DNA of 34,992 nt, taken from Bacteroidales bacterium (GTDB lineage: Bacteria; Bacteroidota; Bacteroidia; Bacteroidales; UBA7960). The stretch covers positions 1-34,992 of the forward strand of contig JAHYJP010000019.1 in NCBI GenBank assembly GCA_019429055.1. Direction: 5' to 3'. Every line of letters begins with the position of its first letter. The stretch's first letter is position 1. The notes under the pieces were generated by a model, which searched no databases, was not told the origin of the DNA, and saw only the letters and a list, made by a program, of their open reading frames with translations. Below are positions 8,783 through 16,856 of this stretch, piece after piece. The position numbers and the translations under genes were made by a program.

Positions 8783-9541
8783 TTATACCTCCCTTTCTTT
8801 TAATTTGAAATAACTTACTACAAGGAAGAATGGTGCAGTTAATCCCCAGAAGAGATATTTAGCTATATTTGGAATGGTAATCGTAAAAAACTCCAGTCCC
8901 TGGGGCGGAAGATTTTCTTCATTGATCTGATTAAATTCACCAAGGATAATCCATCCGAAAAGGCTTGCTATCATGCCCAAAGCAACAATAACTGCAAAAA
9001 TGCTTAATAGTGTTTTTAACATGTTATTCTTCCGGAAATACAGTGCTCCCAGGAAAAATATACTTTGTGTTACCAGGTATACTCCCATATTTTTAAAACC
9101 CGCCTCTGTAAAAGGATTATAAAAATCCAGAGATGTGCTGAAAATAGCAGCTGACAATAGGCCTGCAATCAGCAAAACAAGGCTGAGCATTATGTGAGCA
9201 ACCAAAACATAGACGATGGAAGAGAGAAGCCAGTTTGATAAGAGTTTTTCAAATGTGGTAGCTGGCAGTATCAGGTAAAACTGTCCACGTGCAGGAGTAT
9301 GTATTTCATTGTACATCATGGATGTTATCAGGTAGCCGGCAATGAAAATAAAGCTTATACCTGTGGCAGTCAGACTGTCCAGGTTAAAAGTTCCTGAACC
9401 TAAACTTTGCAATAAAGCCATTACGATAAGAACGCCACTTATGGCACCAAATCCAATCAGCCATGTTTTCAGGTTCATGATCGAATGCCTCTTCATGAGC
9501 AGGAACAAACGTTGTACTGAAAATTGATTTATTTTTTCCAT
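8783..9541 (-). CDS. ABC transporter permease
   Basis: A 252-residue membrane protein with six hydrophobic segments (about 27-45, 58-77, 105-130, 147-165, 173-195 and 225-245), the usual number for an ABC-2-type exporter subunit. No substrate-specific motif is visible. It starts 4 bases after the ATPase stop and ends 1 base before gntR, so it is certainly in the same transcript and should pair with that ATPase. Confidence 0.85.
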   Translation of the reverse strand: MEKINQFSVQRLFLLMKRHSIMNLKTWLIGFGAISGVLIVMALLQSLGSGTFNLDSLTATGISFIFIAGYLITSMMYNEIHTPARGQFYLILPATTFEKLLSNWLLSSIVYVLVAHIMLSLVLLIAGLLSAAIFSTSLDFYNPFTEAGFKNMGVYLVTQSIFFLGALYFRKNNMLKTLLSIFAVIVALGMIASLFGWIILGEFNQINEENLPPQGLEFFTITIPNIAKYLFWGLTAPFFLVVSYFKLKEREV

Positions 9542-9545
9542 AGCT

Positions 9546-10376
9546 TTAAGATTTTATCGCGTTGTTAATAATTTCAGAATTCTTAATTACTCCGTTGAAC
9601 AGGAGCTCGAGATCCACTTCTGTATCATGCCCGGTACTTTTCAGGATAGCTGCTTTGCCACCTAATACTTCCTCTGCGTATAATACTCCCTCGCTGGAAT
9701 CATCCTTGACTTTGCCAAAGGTTAATTTGGTGGAAATATCCATAAGGCTTTCCTTGAAGATGATACTTCCGTTTTCCAGGATAATAACATGGTCAATAAT
9801 ACTGGCCAGATCTCTTACCTGATGAGTGGATATTATTATGCATTGTTCCTCAGTAGAGGCAGCAGCCATAATTCTCCGGAACTGACTTTTTGAAGGAATA
9901 TCAAGCCCGTTGGTGGGTTCATCCATTAGCAATACATTGGTTTGTGTTGCCAGACCGAAGGCAATCAGAAATTTCTTTTTCTGACCATATGAATAGGCTG
10001 TCAGTTTTTTGTCGTTCGAAATTTCAAATTCCTGCAAATACTTCTGCAGCATTGTGTGATCAAAACGCGGATAAAAAGGCGCGTTCATTTCAACAAATGT
10101 TTTTATGGAAACCGGGGGAAGTACAAATTCTTCCGGTATCACATAAATATTGGCCATAATTTCAGGAAGACGGGTACTTACATTCTTCTCAAAAATCAGA
10201 CATTCGCCGGTTTTTGGGAAAAGTAATCCTGACATGAGTTTGAGCAGGGTGGTTTTTCCTGCTCCGTTCATGCCAAATAACCCGTAAATGTTGCCTGATT
10301 GAAGTTCAAGGTTTAACTCCCTGAAAAGCTCCTGGTTCTTCCTGTAACCAAAATTCAGGTTTTCAATTTTTACCAT
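9546..10376 (-). CDS. ABC transporter ATP-binding protein
   Basis: A 276-residue ATPase with Walker A GMNGAGKTT (35-43), a Q-loop region near IPEEF, a signature variant SYGQKKK in place of the usual LSGGQ, Walker B VLLMDEPTNGLD and the switch histidine in IISTHQ. The degenerate signature with GQKKK is typical of the YtrB-like/ABC-2 exporter group. The C-terminal 60 residues form a small extra domain. First gene of the operon; a promoter lies about 50 bases upstream. Confidence 0.93.
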   Translation of the reverse strand: MVKIENLNFGYRKNQELFRELNLELQSGNIYGLFGMNGAGKTTLLKLMSGLLFPKTGECLIFEKNVSTRLPEIMANIYVIPEEFVLPPVSIKTFVEMNAPFYPRFDHTMLQKYLQEFEISNDKKLTAYSYGQKKKFLIAFGLATQTNVLLMDEPTNGLDIPSKSQFRRIMAAASTEEQCIIISTHQVRDLASIIDHVIILENGSIIFKESLMDISTKLTFGKVKDDSSEGVLYAEEVLGGKAAILKSTGHDTEVDLELLFNGVIKNSEIINNAIKS

Positions 10377-10425
10377 GGTTCTTGTGTTTATTAAGTTACT
10401 ACTGTTTTACTAAACTAATACACTG

Positions 10426-10457
10426 CAAATCTAATATAGTAATTTTAACTGTGCAAG
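10426..10457 (-). promoter_or_regulatory. Promoter of the ABC/GntR/GIN operon
   Basis: On the minus strand a TTG (10456-10454) is followed after 20 bases by TAGATTTG (10433-10426), an exact TAnnTTTG. Between this box and the ATPase start lie GTTTTACTAAAC (10404-10415, a short inverted repeat) and a repeated TTACTA. These may be the GntR operator, but this is not proven. Confidence 0.55.
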
Positions 10458-10585
10458 TTTTTTTGAAGAAATTTTTAATAATTTCTCTAAATAATTTATA
10501 AAGCACAGAATATGAGAAGTTTAAGGTAGGATTATTTTTGGGTTTATAACCTGAGAATCAGTTAAGATATAACCGGGAAATGGTT

Positions 10586-11014
10586 TTAATCATCATAAGA
10601 CCGCACAATATACACGAGATAATCGCCCAGGTATGAGAAACCCAGTTGAGTATAAAGTTTAATGGCTTCGGTGTTGGTTTTATGAACTTCAAGCTTGATC
10701 TGGAATCCTTTGTTTTTAGCAAATCTGATGGACTCAATGGCAAGTTTTTTCCCGATCCCTCTTCCCTGGAATGCAGGTAGCACGCCAAAATGGTGCAGAT
10801 GGATTCTTCGGCCGTCAAATGTCATCCATGAGGTAGCCAGCAGGCGTTTGCCTTGGTCTTCGGCAATAAGCATTCTACCTCCCATTTTTATGCTTTTTTC
10901 AATGATCTGCTGATTATCGCCGCGGTGCGCACCACCTAATCCGGTTTTTAGCCATAGATCAGTTATTGCGGGGTAATCTTCCGGTTTGTAATCGCGAATA
11001 ACAATATTTTCCAT
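10586..11014 (-). CDS. GNAT-family N-acetyltransferase
   Basis: A 142-residue protein covering one GNAT fold. The acetyl-CoA pyrophosphate-binding loop FQGRGIGKKL follows the HHFGVLPA strand (about residues 72-90), and the C-terminal block is NTEAIKLYTQLGF with an aromatic end. The acceptor is unknown. The start is 36 bases after the stop of the pantothenate kinase gene, so the two are probably co-transcribed. The terminator is not obvious; only a short GGTTTATAACC palindrome (10541-10551) follows. Confidence 0.88.
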   Translation of the reverse strand: MENIVIRDYKPEDYPAITDLWLKTGLGGAHRGDNQQIIEKSIKMGGRMLIAEDQGKRLLATSWMTFDGRRIHLHHFGVLPAFQGRGIGKKLAIESIRFAKNKGFQIKLEVHKTNTEAIKLYTQLGFSYLGDYLVYIVRSYDD

Positions 11015-11050
11015 TTTGCGGCTCGGTTTGAAGTAAACTAAATTGTGTAC

Positions 11051-11884
11051 TTATGATTTTGGATTTCGCGTTTTGTTGCTATGACTAATAGCAGCACCAA
11101 TGGCAGTGCAATAGCGTGCATGCATAGGAATATGAAATTTTACCCCATATAGTTTTGACAGTTGGTTGAAAGTTCTCCCGGCTTGAGGCACATTACTTAA
11201 ATTTCCGCTGATAACTATTTCAGAGTCTTTTTCAACTTTTGCGGCAAGCACAGCCATCATTCCGATGGTTTGAAAAACCAGATTCAGAATTGCCTTAAGC
11301 AAATCATTTTTACCAGCCTTATCGTCCATTTTGCCAAAATTGGAGGCAGTAAGGGTAGGAGGCAGGTTGCCTATGTCTCCGATGGAAATGTCGCTTATAC
11401 TAAGGTCAACAAGGCTAAGATCTCCGGTTTCGGCAAGATTGACGATATTGTCAAAATCTGACAGGTTCAGCATGGCTTTGGATAATCCCATGATTGTACC
11501 ACCTCCAACACCTGTTCCGCCAATATGCGATATGCAGTTACCGTGCGCTTTCACCAAAGCTGTGCCGGTACCCATACTTACAATAATGGCTTTATTGAGT
11601 CCTGACAGGTAAAGTCCCCCGTAACCCAGCGCCCTGAATTCTTCTACCTTGAAAACCGGTACTCCAAGTATATCTTTCTGGATAAAACTGGCCCCAACCC
11701 CGGTCATCCTGATTAGTTCAACCTCCGATATGGGCATATTGTAAATACTCAGAAATTTTCCCAGGGCACCGGAAGCCGATGCAACAGGATCGCTGGCCTC
11801 AACGGATAATGGTTCGAGAAGCCTGTCATCTTTAATGCCGACAATCTTTGTGGTACTTCCACCTATGTCTATACCTATTATCAT
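11051..11884 (-). CDS. coaW: Type II pantothenate kinase
   Basis: First step of coenzyme A synthesis: phosphorylates pantothenate with ATP. The 277-residue protein has the acetate/sugar kinase (actin-like) fold: phosphate-1 motif GIDIGGSTTK (4-13), SMGTGTAL, the glycine-rich IGGTGVGGGTIMG and a later adenosine motif (IVISGNLS). Length and motifs match type II (eukaryote- and Staphylococcus-like) PanK rather than CoaA or CoaX. The assignment to the family is good; the substrate is inferred. It is divergent from hflK, with a TATTTTTG box ending only 4 bases before its ATG. Confidence 0.87.
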   Translation of the reverse strand: MIIGIDIGGSTTKIVGIKDDRLLEPLSVEASDPVASASGALGKFLSIYNMPISEVELIRMTGVGASFIQKDILGVPVFKVEEFRALGYGGLYLSGLNKAIIVSMGTGTALVKAHGNCISHIGGTGVGGGTIMGLSKAMLNLSDFDNIVNLAETGDLSLVDLSISDISIGDIGNLPPTLTASNFGKMDDKAGKNDLLKAILNLVFQTIGMMAVLAAKVEKDSEIVISGNLSNVPQAGRTFNQLSKLYGVKFHIPMHARYCTAIGAAISHSNKTRNPKS

Positions 11885-11985
11885 GAATCAAAAATAATCA
11901 TTTTGCATAACACTTCTTTGTCAATATTAATATTTGTCTTAACTTGCCGTTGATATGTTTATTTATTTTCTAATACCATAATAAA

Positions 11986-12963
11986 ATGAGAACACCTGAA
12001 GAACAGGTGCAGTATTATTCAGATATGATGAAGAAAAATCTCAAAAAGATCATACTGATCCTGGCTGCACTGATTATTGCGTTTACTTCCATTAAAACCG
12101 TTGGTCCTGAAGAGGAAGGCGTTGTGTTAATGCTCGGGAAGTATAACAGGACACTTCAACCGGGATTGAATTTCATATTACCTGCGGGTATAGAAATAAT
12201 GTACAAAATTCCGGTACAAAGGCAGTTGAAGCAGGAATTTGGTTTTCGCACCGTACAGGCCGATACCCGAAGTCGTTATGCTGCAGGCGATTTCAGCCAG
12301 GAATCGCTGATGCTAACCGGTGACTTGAATCTTGCGGATGTTGAATGGGTGGTTCAGTATCGTATTACAGATTCTTATAATTACCTTTTCAGGGTTAGAG
12401 ACGCTGAAGATGCTCTTAGAGATATGTCAGAGGCTGCCATGCGAAAGATAGTTGGTGACCGTACGGTAAATGAAGTACTTACAATCGGAAGGCAGGAAGT
12501 TGCATCAACTGTTGAAGTATTACTTCAGCGCATGTGCGATGAATATGAAAATGGAATACGCATCGACCAGGTTGTGTTGCAGGATGTTAACCCGCCTGAA
12601 ACTGTTAAGCCATCATTTAATGCTGTAAACCAGGCACAACAAGAACGAGAAACCCTTATTAATCAGGCTGAATCGGAATACAACCGCGTAATTCCGCGTG
12701 CCAGGGGTGAAGCTCTGGAAACCATCCAGCTGGCTGAAGCATACGCCCTGAACAGGGTTAACAGAGCCACCGGTGAAGCAGAAAGATTTATATCTGTTTT
12801 CGAAGAATACGCCAAAGCCCCCGAAGTTACAAAGCGAAGGCTTTATCTGGAGACTATGGAAAGGATCATTCCTAAATTGGGTAATAAGATCATTGTAGAT
12901 GAAAAGGGTACCAATGTTTTACCCCTTTTAAATCTTGGCAGGGAAAATTTACAAACTCCTTAA
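11986..12963 (+). CDS. hflK: HflK-like SPFH/band 7 protein
   Basis: A 325-residue membrane protein with one N-terminal transmembrane helix (about 19-36) and a long SPFH/band 7 domain that starts with VGPEEEGVVLMLGKY and ends in a helical, Ala/Glu/Arg-rich stalk (QAQQERETLINQAE..). HflK and HflC form a large membrane cage around FtsH and modulate it. Compared with E. coli HflK (about 419 residues) the cytoplasmic Gly/Pro-rich N-terminus is missing. hflC follows after 53 bases. Role as FtsH modulator is from the family and the ftsH gene in the same window. Confidence 0.88.
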   Translation: MRTPEEQVQYYSDMMKKNLKKIILILAALIIAFTSIKTVGPEEEGVVLMLGKYNRTLQPGLNFILPAGIEIMYKIPVQRQLKQEFGFRTVQADTRSRYAAGDFSQESLMLTGDLNLADVEWVVQYRITDSYNYLFRVRDAEDALRDMSEAAMRKIVGDRTVNEVLTIGRQEVASTVEVLLQRMCDEYENGIRIDQVVLQDVNPPETVKPSFNAVNQAQQERETLINQAESEYNRVIPRARGEALETIQLAEAYALNRVNRATGEAERFISVFEEYAKAPEVTKRRLYLETMERIIPKLGNKIIVDEKGTNVLPLLNLGRENLQTP

Positions 12964-13016
12964 TGATTTGAATCTTTAACTCATAAATTTTAATGAAAAA
13001 ATAAAATTAATCGCAT

Positions 13017-13955
13017 ATGAAACCCAAAAATATAATAATCCTGATTGCCGTTGTAGTTATTGCCATTGTAGCCTTTAGCAGCATGTTTATACTCAACGAA
13101 ACCCAGCAGGCAATCGTAACGCAGTTTGGTAAGCCGGTCGGTGGACCCAGAACCGAGCCCGGTCTTAACTTTAAGGTTCCTTTTATTCAAAAAACACAGT
13201 ATTTTGACAAGCGATACCTGAAATGGGATGGAGATCCCAACCAGGTGCCTACACAGGATAAAAAATTTATACATGTTGATACTTATGCCCGTTGGCAGAT
13301 CGTAGATCCATTGCAGTTTTTTATCAGATTAAGAGATGAACGCTCCGGCCAGTCAAGGCTCGATGATATACTGGATGGTGAAACCAGAAATGCTGTGGCA
13401 AGTCACGAACTTCTGGATCTTGTTCGTTCAACCAATCGCGAACCCGAAGTTTATGAAGATTATCTTGAGGAAATGGAAGAATTGGAAGAAATTACGGTGG
13501 GGCGCGAGCGTATTGAAGAACTCATTCTCGTAAAGGCTAATGAAAGAACCGCTGACCTGGGAATCAAGATACTTGATTTTAGATTTAAACGCATGAATTA
13601 TGTGGATGACGTGCGCAAAAATGTTTACGACAGGATGATCAGTGAGCGTAACAGGATTGCAGATCAGTTTCGCTCCGAAGGCCAGGGTGAGGCACGCCGT
13701 ATTGAAGGTGATAAAGAAAGAGACCTTGCCCAGATACAATCGGAAGCAATCAGAGAATCTGAGATCATCAGGGGTAGGGCTGATGCGAGGGCAACAGCTA
13801 TTTACGCTGCAGCCTATAATCGAAATGCCATGTCGCGCGATTTGTACGCATTTCTCAGGTCGCTTGAAGCTCTTGAAAAATCATTTGATTCCAAAACCAG
13901 TATTATTCTTACAACAGACAGTGAGCTTTACCGATACCTTAAAAGCACCAGGTAG
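13017..13955 (+). CDS. hflC: HflC-like SPFH/band 7 protein
   Basis: A 312-residue partner of the HflK-like protein. It has an N-terminal membrane helix (about 4-25), then LNETQQAIVTQFGKPVG and PGLNFKVPF, the usual opening of HflC. A DTYARWQIVDPLQFF block follows, then a coiled-coil stretch (about 205-260) rich in Glu, Arg and Ala. An internal acidic insert (DYLEEMEELEEI, about 148-160) is prominent. Predicted to assemble with HflK in the membrane and face the periplasm. A strong bidirectional terminator follows. Confidence 0.9.
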   Translation: MKPKNIIILIAVVVIAIVAFSSMFILNETQQAIVTQFGKPVGGPRTEPGLNFKVPFIQKTQYFDKRYLKWDGDPNQVPTQDKKFIHVDTYARWQIVDPLQFFIRLRDERSGQSRLDDILDGETRNAVASHELLDLVRSTNREPEVYEDYLEEMEELEEITVGRERIEELILVKANERTADLGIKILDFRFKRMNYVDDVRKNVYDRMISERNRIADQFRSEGQGEARRIEGDKERDLAQIQSEAIRESEIIRGRADARATAIYAAAYNRNAMSRDLYAFLRSLEALEKSFDSKTSIILTTDSELYRYLKSTR

Positions 13956-13975
13956 GTAAATAAGTTTTTTGTAAA

Positions 13976-14024
13976 AGAAAAAATGGGAGATTGAATGCTA
14001 TGTCGTTCATCTCCCATTCTTTTT
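13976..14024. terminator. Bidirectional terminator hflC / porin
   Basis: AATGGGAGA (13982-13990) pairs with TCTCCCATT (14010-14018), extended inside by TGAA (13992-13995) with TTCA (14006-14009). CTTTTTG follows on the plus strand and a T-rich run follows on the minus strand, so it can end both the hflC and the convergent porin transcripts. Confidence 0.85.
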
Positions 14025-14045
14025 GCAGTATTTTGTACATTTAGG

Positions 14046-15263
14046 TCAGATCCCCATTTCTATCTGGAACATAATATTCCAGTATTGCTTAGCCAGACTT
14101 GTATAAGAACCAAAATTATCATGGTAGGATATGTTTAGCTGCAGTTTGTTTTTATGGTCGGGCATGTACTTTGTAAATCCAAGCGTGTAAATATCCTGTT
14201 TATTCTGAAACCACTTAACGGTATTACCCGGTTCAACATAAGTATGACGAACTGCAATTTCATAATTTGATGGGAATACATAGCTCAACTGGTTGTTAAT
14301 TCCCCATCCTGTGAAAGTATACAACAGACTTTCATCAACATAAAAAACCTGTTGATCATTAATACTCCTTACTGCAAATTCAGATGCCATGGCCCAGCCG
14401 TTAAATTTCGCAATCAAATCTATGAACGATGACAAAATATTTTGTTCTTCAGGCAAATAAACACCACGTTGGCCTGATGTTTTTGCAGCACGATGATTAT
14501 AGGATAAGGTAGCTCCCAATGATAATTTCGGGCTTTTTTCCCTAAACAGGTCGCCTTCAAAAAAATCGCCATCCTTTTTAAACTCTCCAAGTGGCAATAA
14601 CTCCAAACGACCGGTGTATGCAAGGCCAGGATCGGTATTAACAATATTGCGACCCTCTCCGGAACTAATGGCAGTTTTGATCCTGTAAACAAATCCTTCA
14701 TTTCCCGAATTGTAATAAGCCATTACACCAAAATCCCTGTCGATATTGAAAATAGCGTTTACTGCTGAACGATCAGCAAATTGCTGCGATCCGCTGGATG
14801 TAACCCTTTGCCGGTTTCCAGGAAGTTTACCCTGTCCGAAACCCAGGTAAAAATTGGGAGAAAAGTTGTAAAAAACCATTGCATCACGAACTATTCCTGG
14901 AAAACCGCTATTATCCCAATCCTGGTCACCTCGGGAAAATGACAATTGGAGATAATAGGTAAAGTCGGTATTGCCCACAAATCCGTCAAAACGAAGACGA
15001 AGTCTCCTTACATTGGCCTCAAAATTATCAGGAGCCAGGTTGCTTCCACTTATCGTATTCATAGCTGCCCGGTTTTGCATGCGAAAACGGATATTCAATC
15101 CAAAAACAGAATCTGGATCAAAGAATCCCAGGCCTTTATCAAAACTGATAACAGCCCGTTCATCAACTTCGGTTTGGGCATTTGCCTGTTCAGTTGATAC
15201 CATTAGCAATAAACCGGCCATCAAAAAACCTGATAAACCGGTTCTGAGAAAAATAGCTTTCAT
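14046..15263 (-). CDS. Outer-membrane porin (Porin_O_P-like)
   Basis: A 405-residue beta-barrel protein with a clear signal peptide ending at Ala-Asn-Ala (about residue 29). The mature part has alternating amphipathic strands. Segments such as GLNIRFRMQNRAAM, LRLRFDGFVGNTDFTYYLQLSF and NFYLGFGQGKLPGNRQR match the phosphate-selective porin O/P pattern. Ion preference cannot be read from sequence. It starts 54 bases after lutA and may be part of that transcript or have its own promoter. Confidence 0.85.
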   Translation of the reverse strand: MKAIFLRTGLSGFLMAGLLLMVSTEQANAQTEVDERAVISFDKGLGFFDPDSVFGLNIRFRMQNRAAMNTISGSNLAPDNFEANVRRLRLRFDGFVGNTDFTYYLQLSFSRGDQDWDNSGFPGIVRDAMVFYNFSPNFYLGFGQGKLPGNRQRVTSSGSQQFADRSAVNAIFNIDRDFGVMAYYNSGNEGFVYRIKTAISSGEGRNIVNTDPGLAYTGRLELLPLGEFKKDGDFFEGDLFREKSPKLSLGATLSYNHRAAKTSGQRGVYLPEEQNILSSFIDLIAKFNGWAMASEFAVRSINDQQVFYVDESLLYTFTGWGINNQLSYVFPSNYEIAVRHTYVEPGNTVKWFQNKQDIYTLGFTKYMPDHKNKLQLNISYHDNFGSYTSLAKQYWNIMFQIEMGI

Positions 15264-15317
15264 TTGCAGAAATGATTTTTTTAAAGTTTCAGGTAGAGAA
15301 ATTTCAATAAAAATTAG

Positions 15318-16040
15318 TTAGTCATTTTTTACCAGTACATCAGCAATATGTAAAACCTTTATCGGGATATTGTTGCGACTGATGTAGCCCTGGAGATGCA
15401 TCAGGCAGGAGGCCTCTGTTGAGATGATATATTCAGCACCGGTTTTTACGGCATTTTCAACTTTTTGTTCTGCCATAGCCGTGGCTATAGATTCATGCTT
15501 TACTGAAAAAGTACCCCCAAAACCACAGCAAACATCCGTATCTTCCATTTCGATGATCTCAAGGCCTTTAACATTCGACAATAACCTGCGTGCTTCATCC
15601 TTAAGTCCGTATTCTCTTAATCCTGCGCAGGAATCGTGTATAGTTGCTTTGGCATTAAAACTGGCGCCTACGTCTTCAATTTTCAAAATATTAACCAGGT
15701 AATCGGTAAGTTCAAAAATTCGTTTGCGAAGATTACGGTTTTCATTGTGCAAAACTGAGTTATCGAACATACCCGGGTAATAGTTTCTTACCATGGCCAC
15801 GCACGATGCAGAAGGACCAACAACCTGCTTGTGGTCCGCAAAATCCCGGATAAATTTCTCAGCTACACATTTTGCTTCATCCCAGTATCCGCTGTTGAAA
15901 GCAATTTGTCCGCAACAGGTCTGGTCAGGATTATAGCGAACTTTTACTCCGATCTTTTTCAGAATACTGACCATATTCATGCCCGTTTGCGGGTAAACCT
16001 GGTCAATAAAGCAAGGGATAAAAATGCCGACTTCTGTCAT
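15318..16040 (-). CDS. lutA: LutA-like Fe-S oxidoreductase subunit
   Basis: A 240-residue protein made of two cysteine-rich CCG domains (DUF224). Cysteines fall at Cys10, CCG 42-44, Cys80 (SASC), Cys138 (HDSCAG) and CCG 171-173 (CCGFGG), and there is a final EASCLMHLQG. This matches LutA/YkgE, the (Fe-S)-binding subunit of the LutABC L-lactate oxidation complex; the same domain occurs in glycolate oxidase and heterodisulfide reductase subunits. No LutB gene lies next to it. It starts 30 bases after rlmB and is probably co-transcribed with it. Confidence 0.9.
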   Translation of the reverse strand: MTEVGIFIPCFIDQVYPQTGMNMVSILKKIGVKVRYNPDQTCCGQIAFNSGYWDEAKCVAEKFIRDFADHKQVVGPSASCVAMVRNYYPGMFDNSVLHNENRNLRKRIFELTDYLVNILKIEDVGASFNAKATIHDSCAGLREYGLKDEARRLLSNVKGLEIIEMEDTDVCCGFGGTFSVKHESIATAMAEQKVENAVKTGAEYIISTEASCLMHLQGYISRNNIPIKVLHIADVLVKND

Positions 16041-16070
16041 AATACTTATAATTACTGTTTATGTGGGGCA

Positions 16071-16817
16071 TTAGTTTTTGTTACCAATGAACTCACGTTG
16101 CCTCAAAGCTTCAAAAAGTACGATGCCTGTGGCTACTGAAACATTTAAGGAGGCTGTTTTTCCTTTTTGCGGAATAGCCATCACAAAATCTGACATGGTA
16201 ATACATGCTTTGGAAATCCCCTTTTCCTCTGATCCCATAATGATTGCCAACGGACCTGTAAGTGCTGTTTCATAAATGCTATGTTGTGCCTTTTCTGTGC
16301 AGGCTGCAATCGTTATCCCACTCTCTTTTATGAATGCCAGACTTTCCAGAATTTCTCTTTCGCGGCAAACCGGAATGCGGGATAAGGCTCCTGCTGAAGT
16401 TTTTATGGCATCGGCATTAACGGGTGCACTCCCTTTTTCTGAAAGAATGATTGCATGTGCACCTGCACATTCGGCCGATCGGGCAATGGCACCCAGGTTA
16501 CGAACATCGGTAATTTTGTCAAGCACCACCAGCAAAGGTGTTTCTCCCTTTTCGTATATGGTTGGGATAAGCATATCCAGCTTATGGTAGCTAATCAAAG
16601 CAATCTGGGCAATAACTCCCTGATGGTTTTTGCGGGTTATACGGTTAAGCTTTTCTACCGGAACCATCTGAAAGGGAATATTTTTTTCACGGATGATCTG
16701 GAATAATTTCTGGAAATTATTACCGGATAATCCTTTCTGAATGAATATTTTTTCGGGCTCATTGCCTTCTTCCAGGGCTTCAATTATGGGGTGTATGCCA
16801 AATATATAGTTTTCCAA
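16071..16817 (-). CDS. rlmB: 23S rRNA (guanosine-2'-O-)-methyltransferase RlmB
   Basis: A SpoU/TrmH-family (SPOUT) RNA 2'-O-methyltransferase of 248 residues. The N-terminal SpoU substrate-binding domain (FGIHPIIEAL.., about 1-75) is followed by the knotted catalytic domain with motif 1 NLGAIARSAECAGAHAI, motif 2 IMGSEEKGIS and motif 3 IPQKGKTASLNVSVAT. These match RlmB, which methylates G2251 (E. coli numbering) of 23S rRNA. The reading frame starts at TTG (16817) since no ATG precedes the conserved N-terminus. It follows the GWxTD gene by 39 bases. Confidence 0.92.
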   Translation of the reverse strand: MENYIFGIHPIIEALEEGNEPEKIFIQKGLSGNNFQKLFQIIREKNIPFQMVPVEKLNRITRKNHQGVIAQIALISYHKLDMLIPTIYEKGETPLLVVLDKITDVRNLGAIARSAECAGAHAIILSEKGSAPVNADAIKTSAGALSRIPVCREREILESLAFIKESGITIAACTEKAQHSIYETALTGPLAIIMGSEEKGISKACITMSDFVMAIPQKGKTASLNVSVATGIVLFEALRQREFIGNKN

Positions 16818-16856
16818 TTTTAAAAATTTTAGGTTGCAGATTTATTAAATATAATA

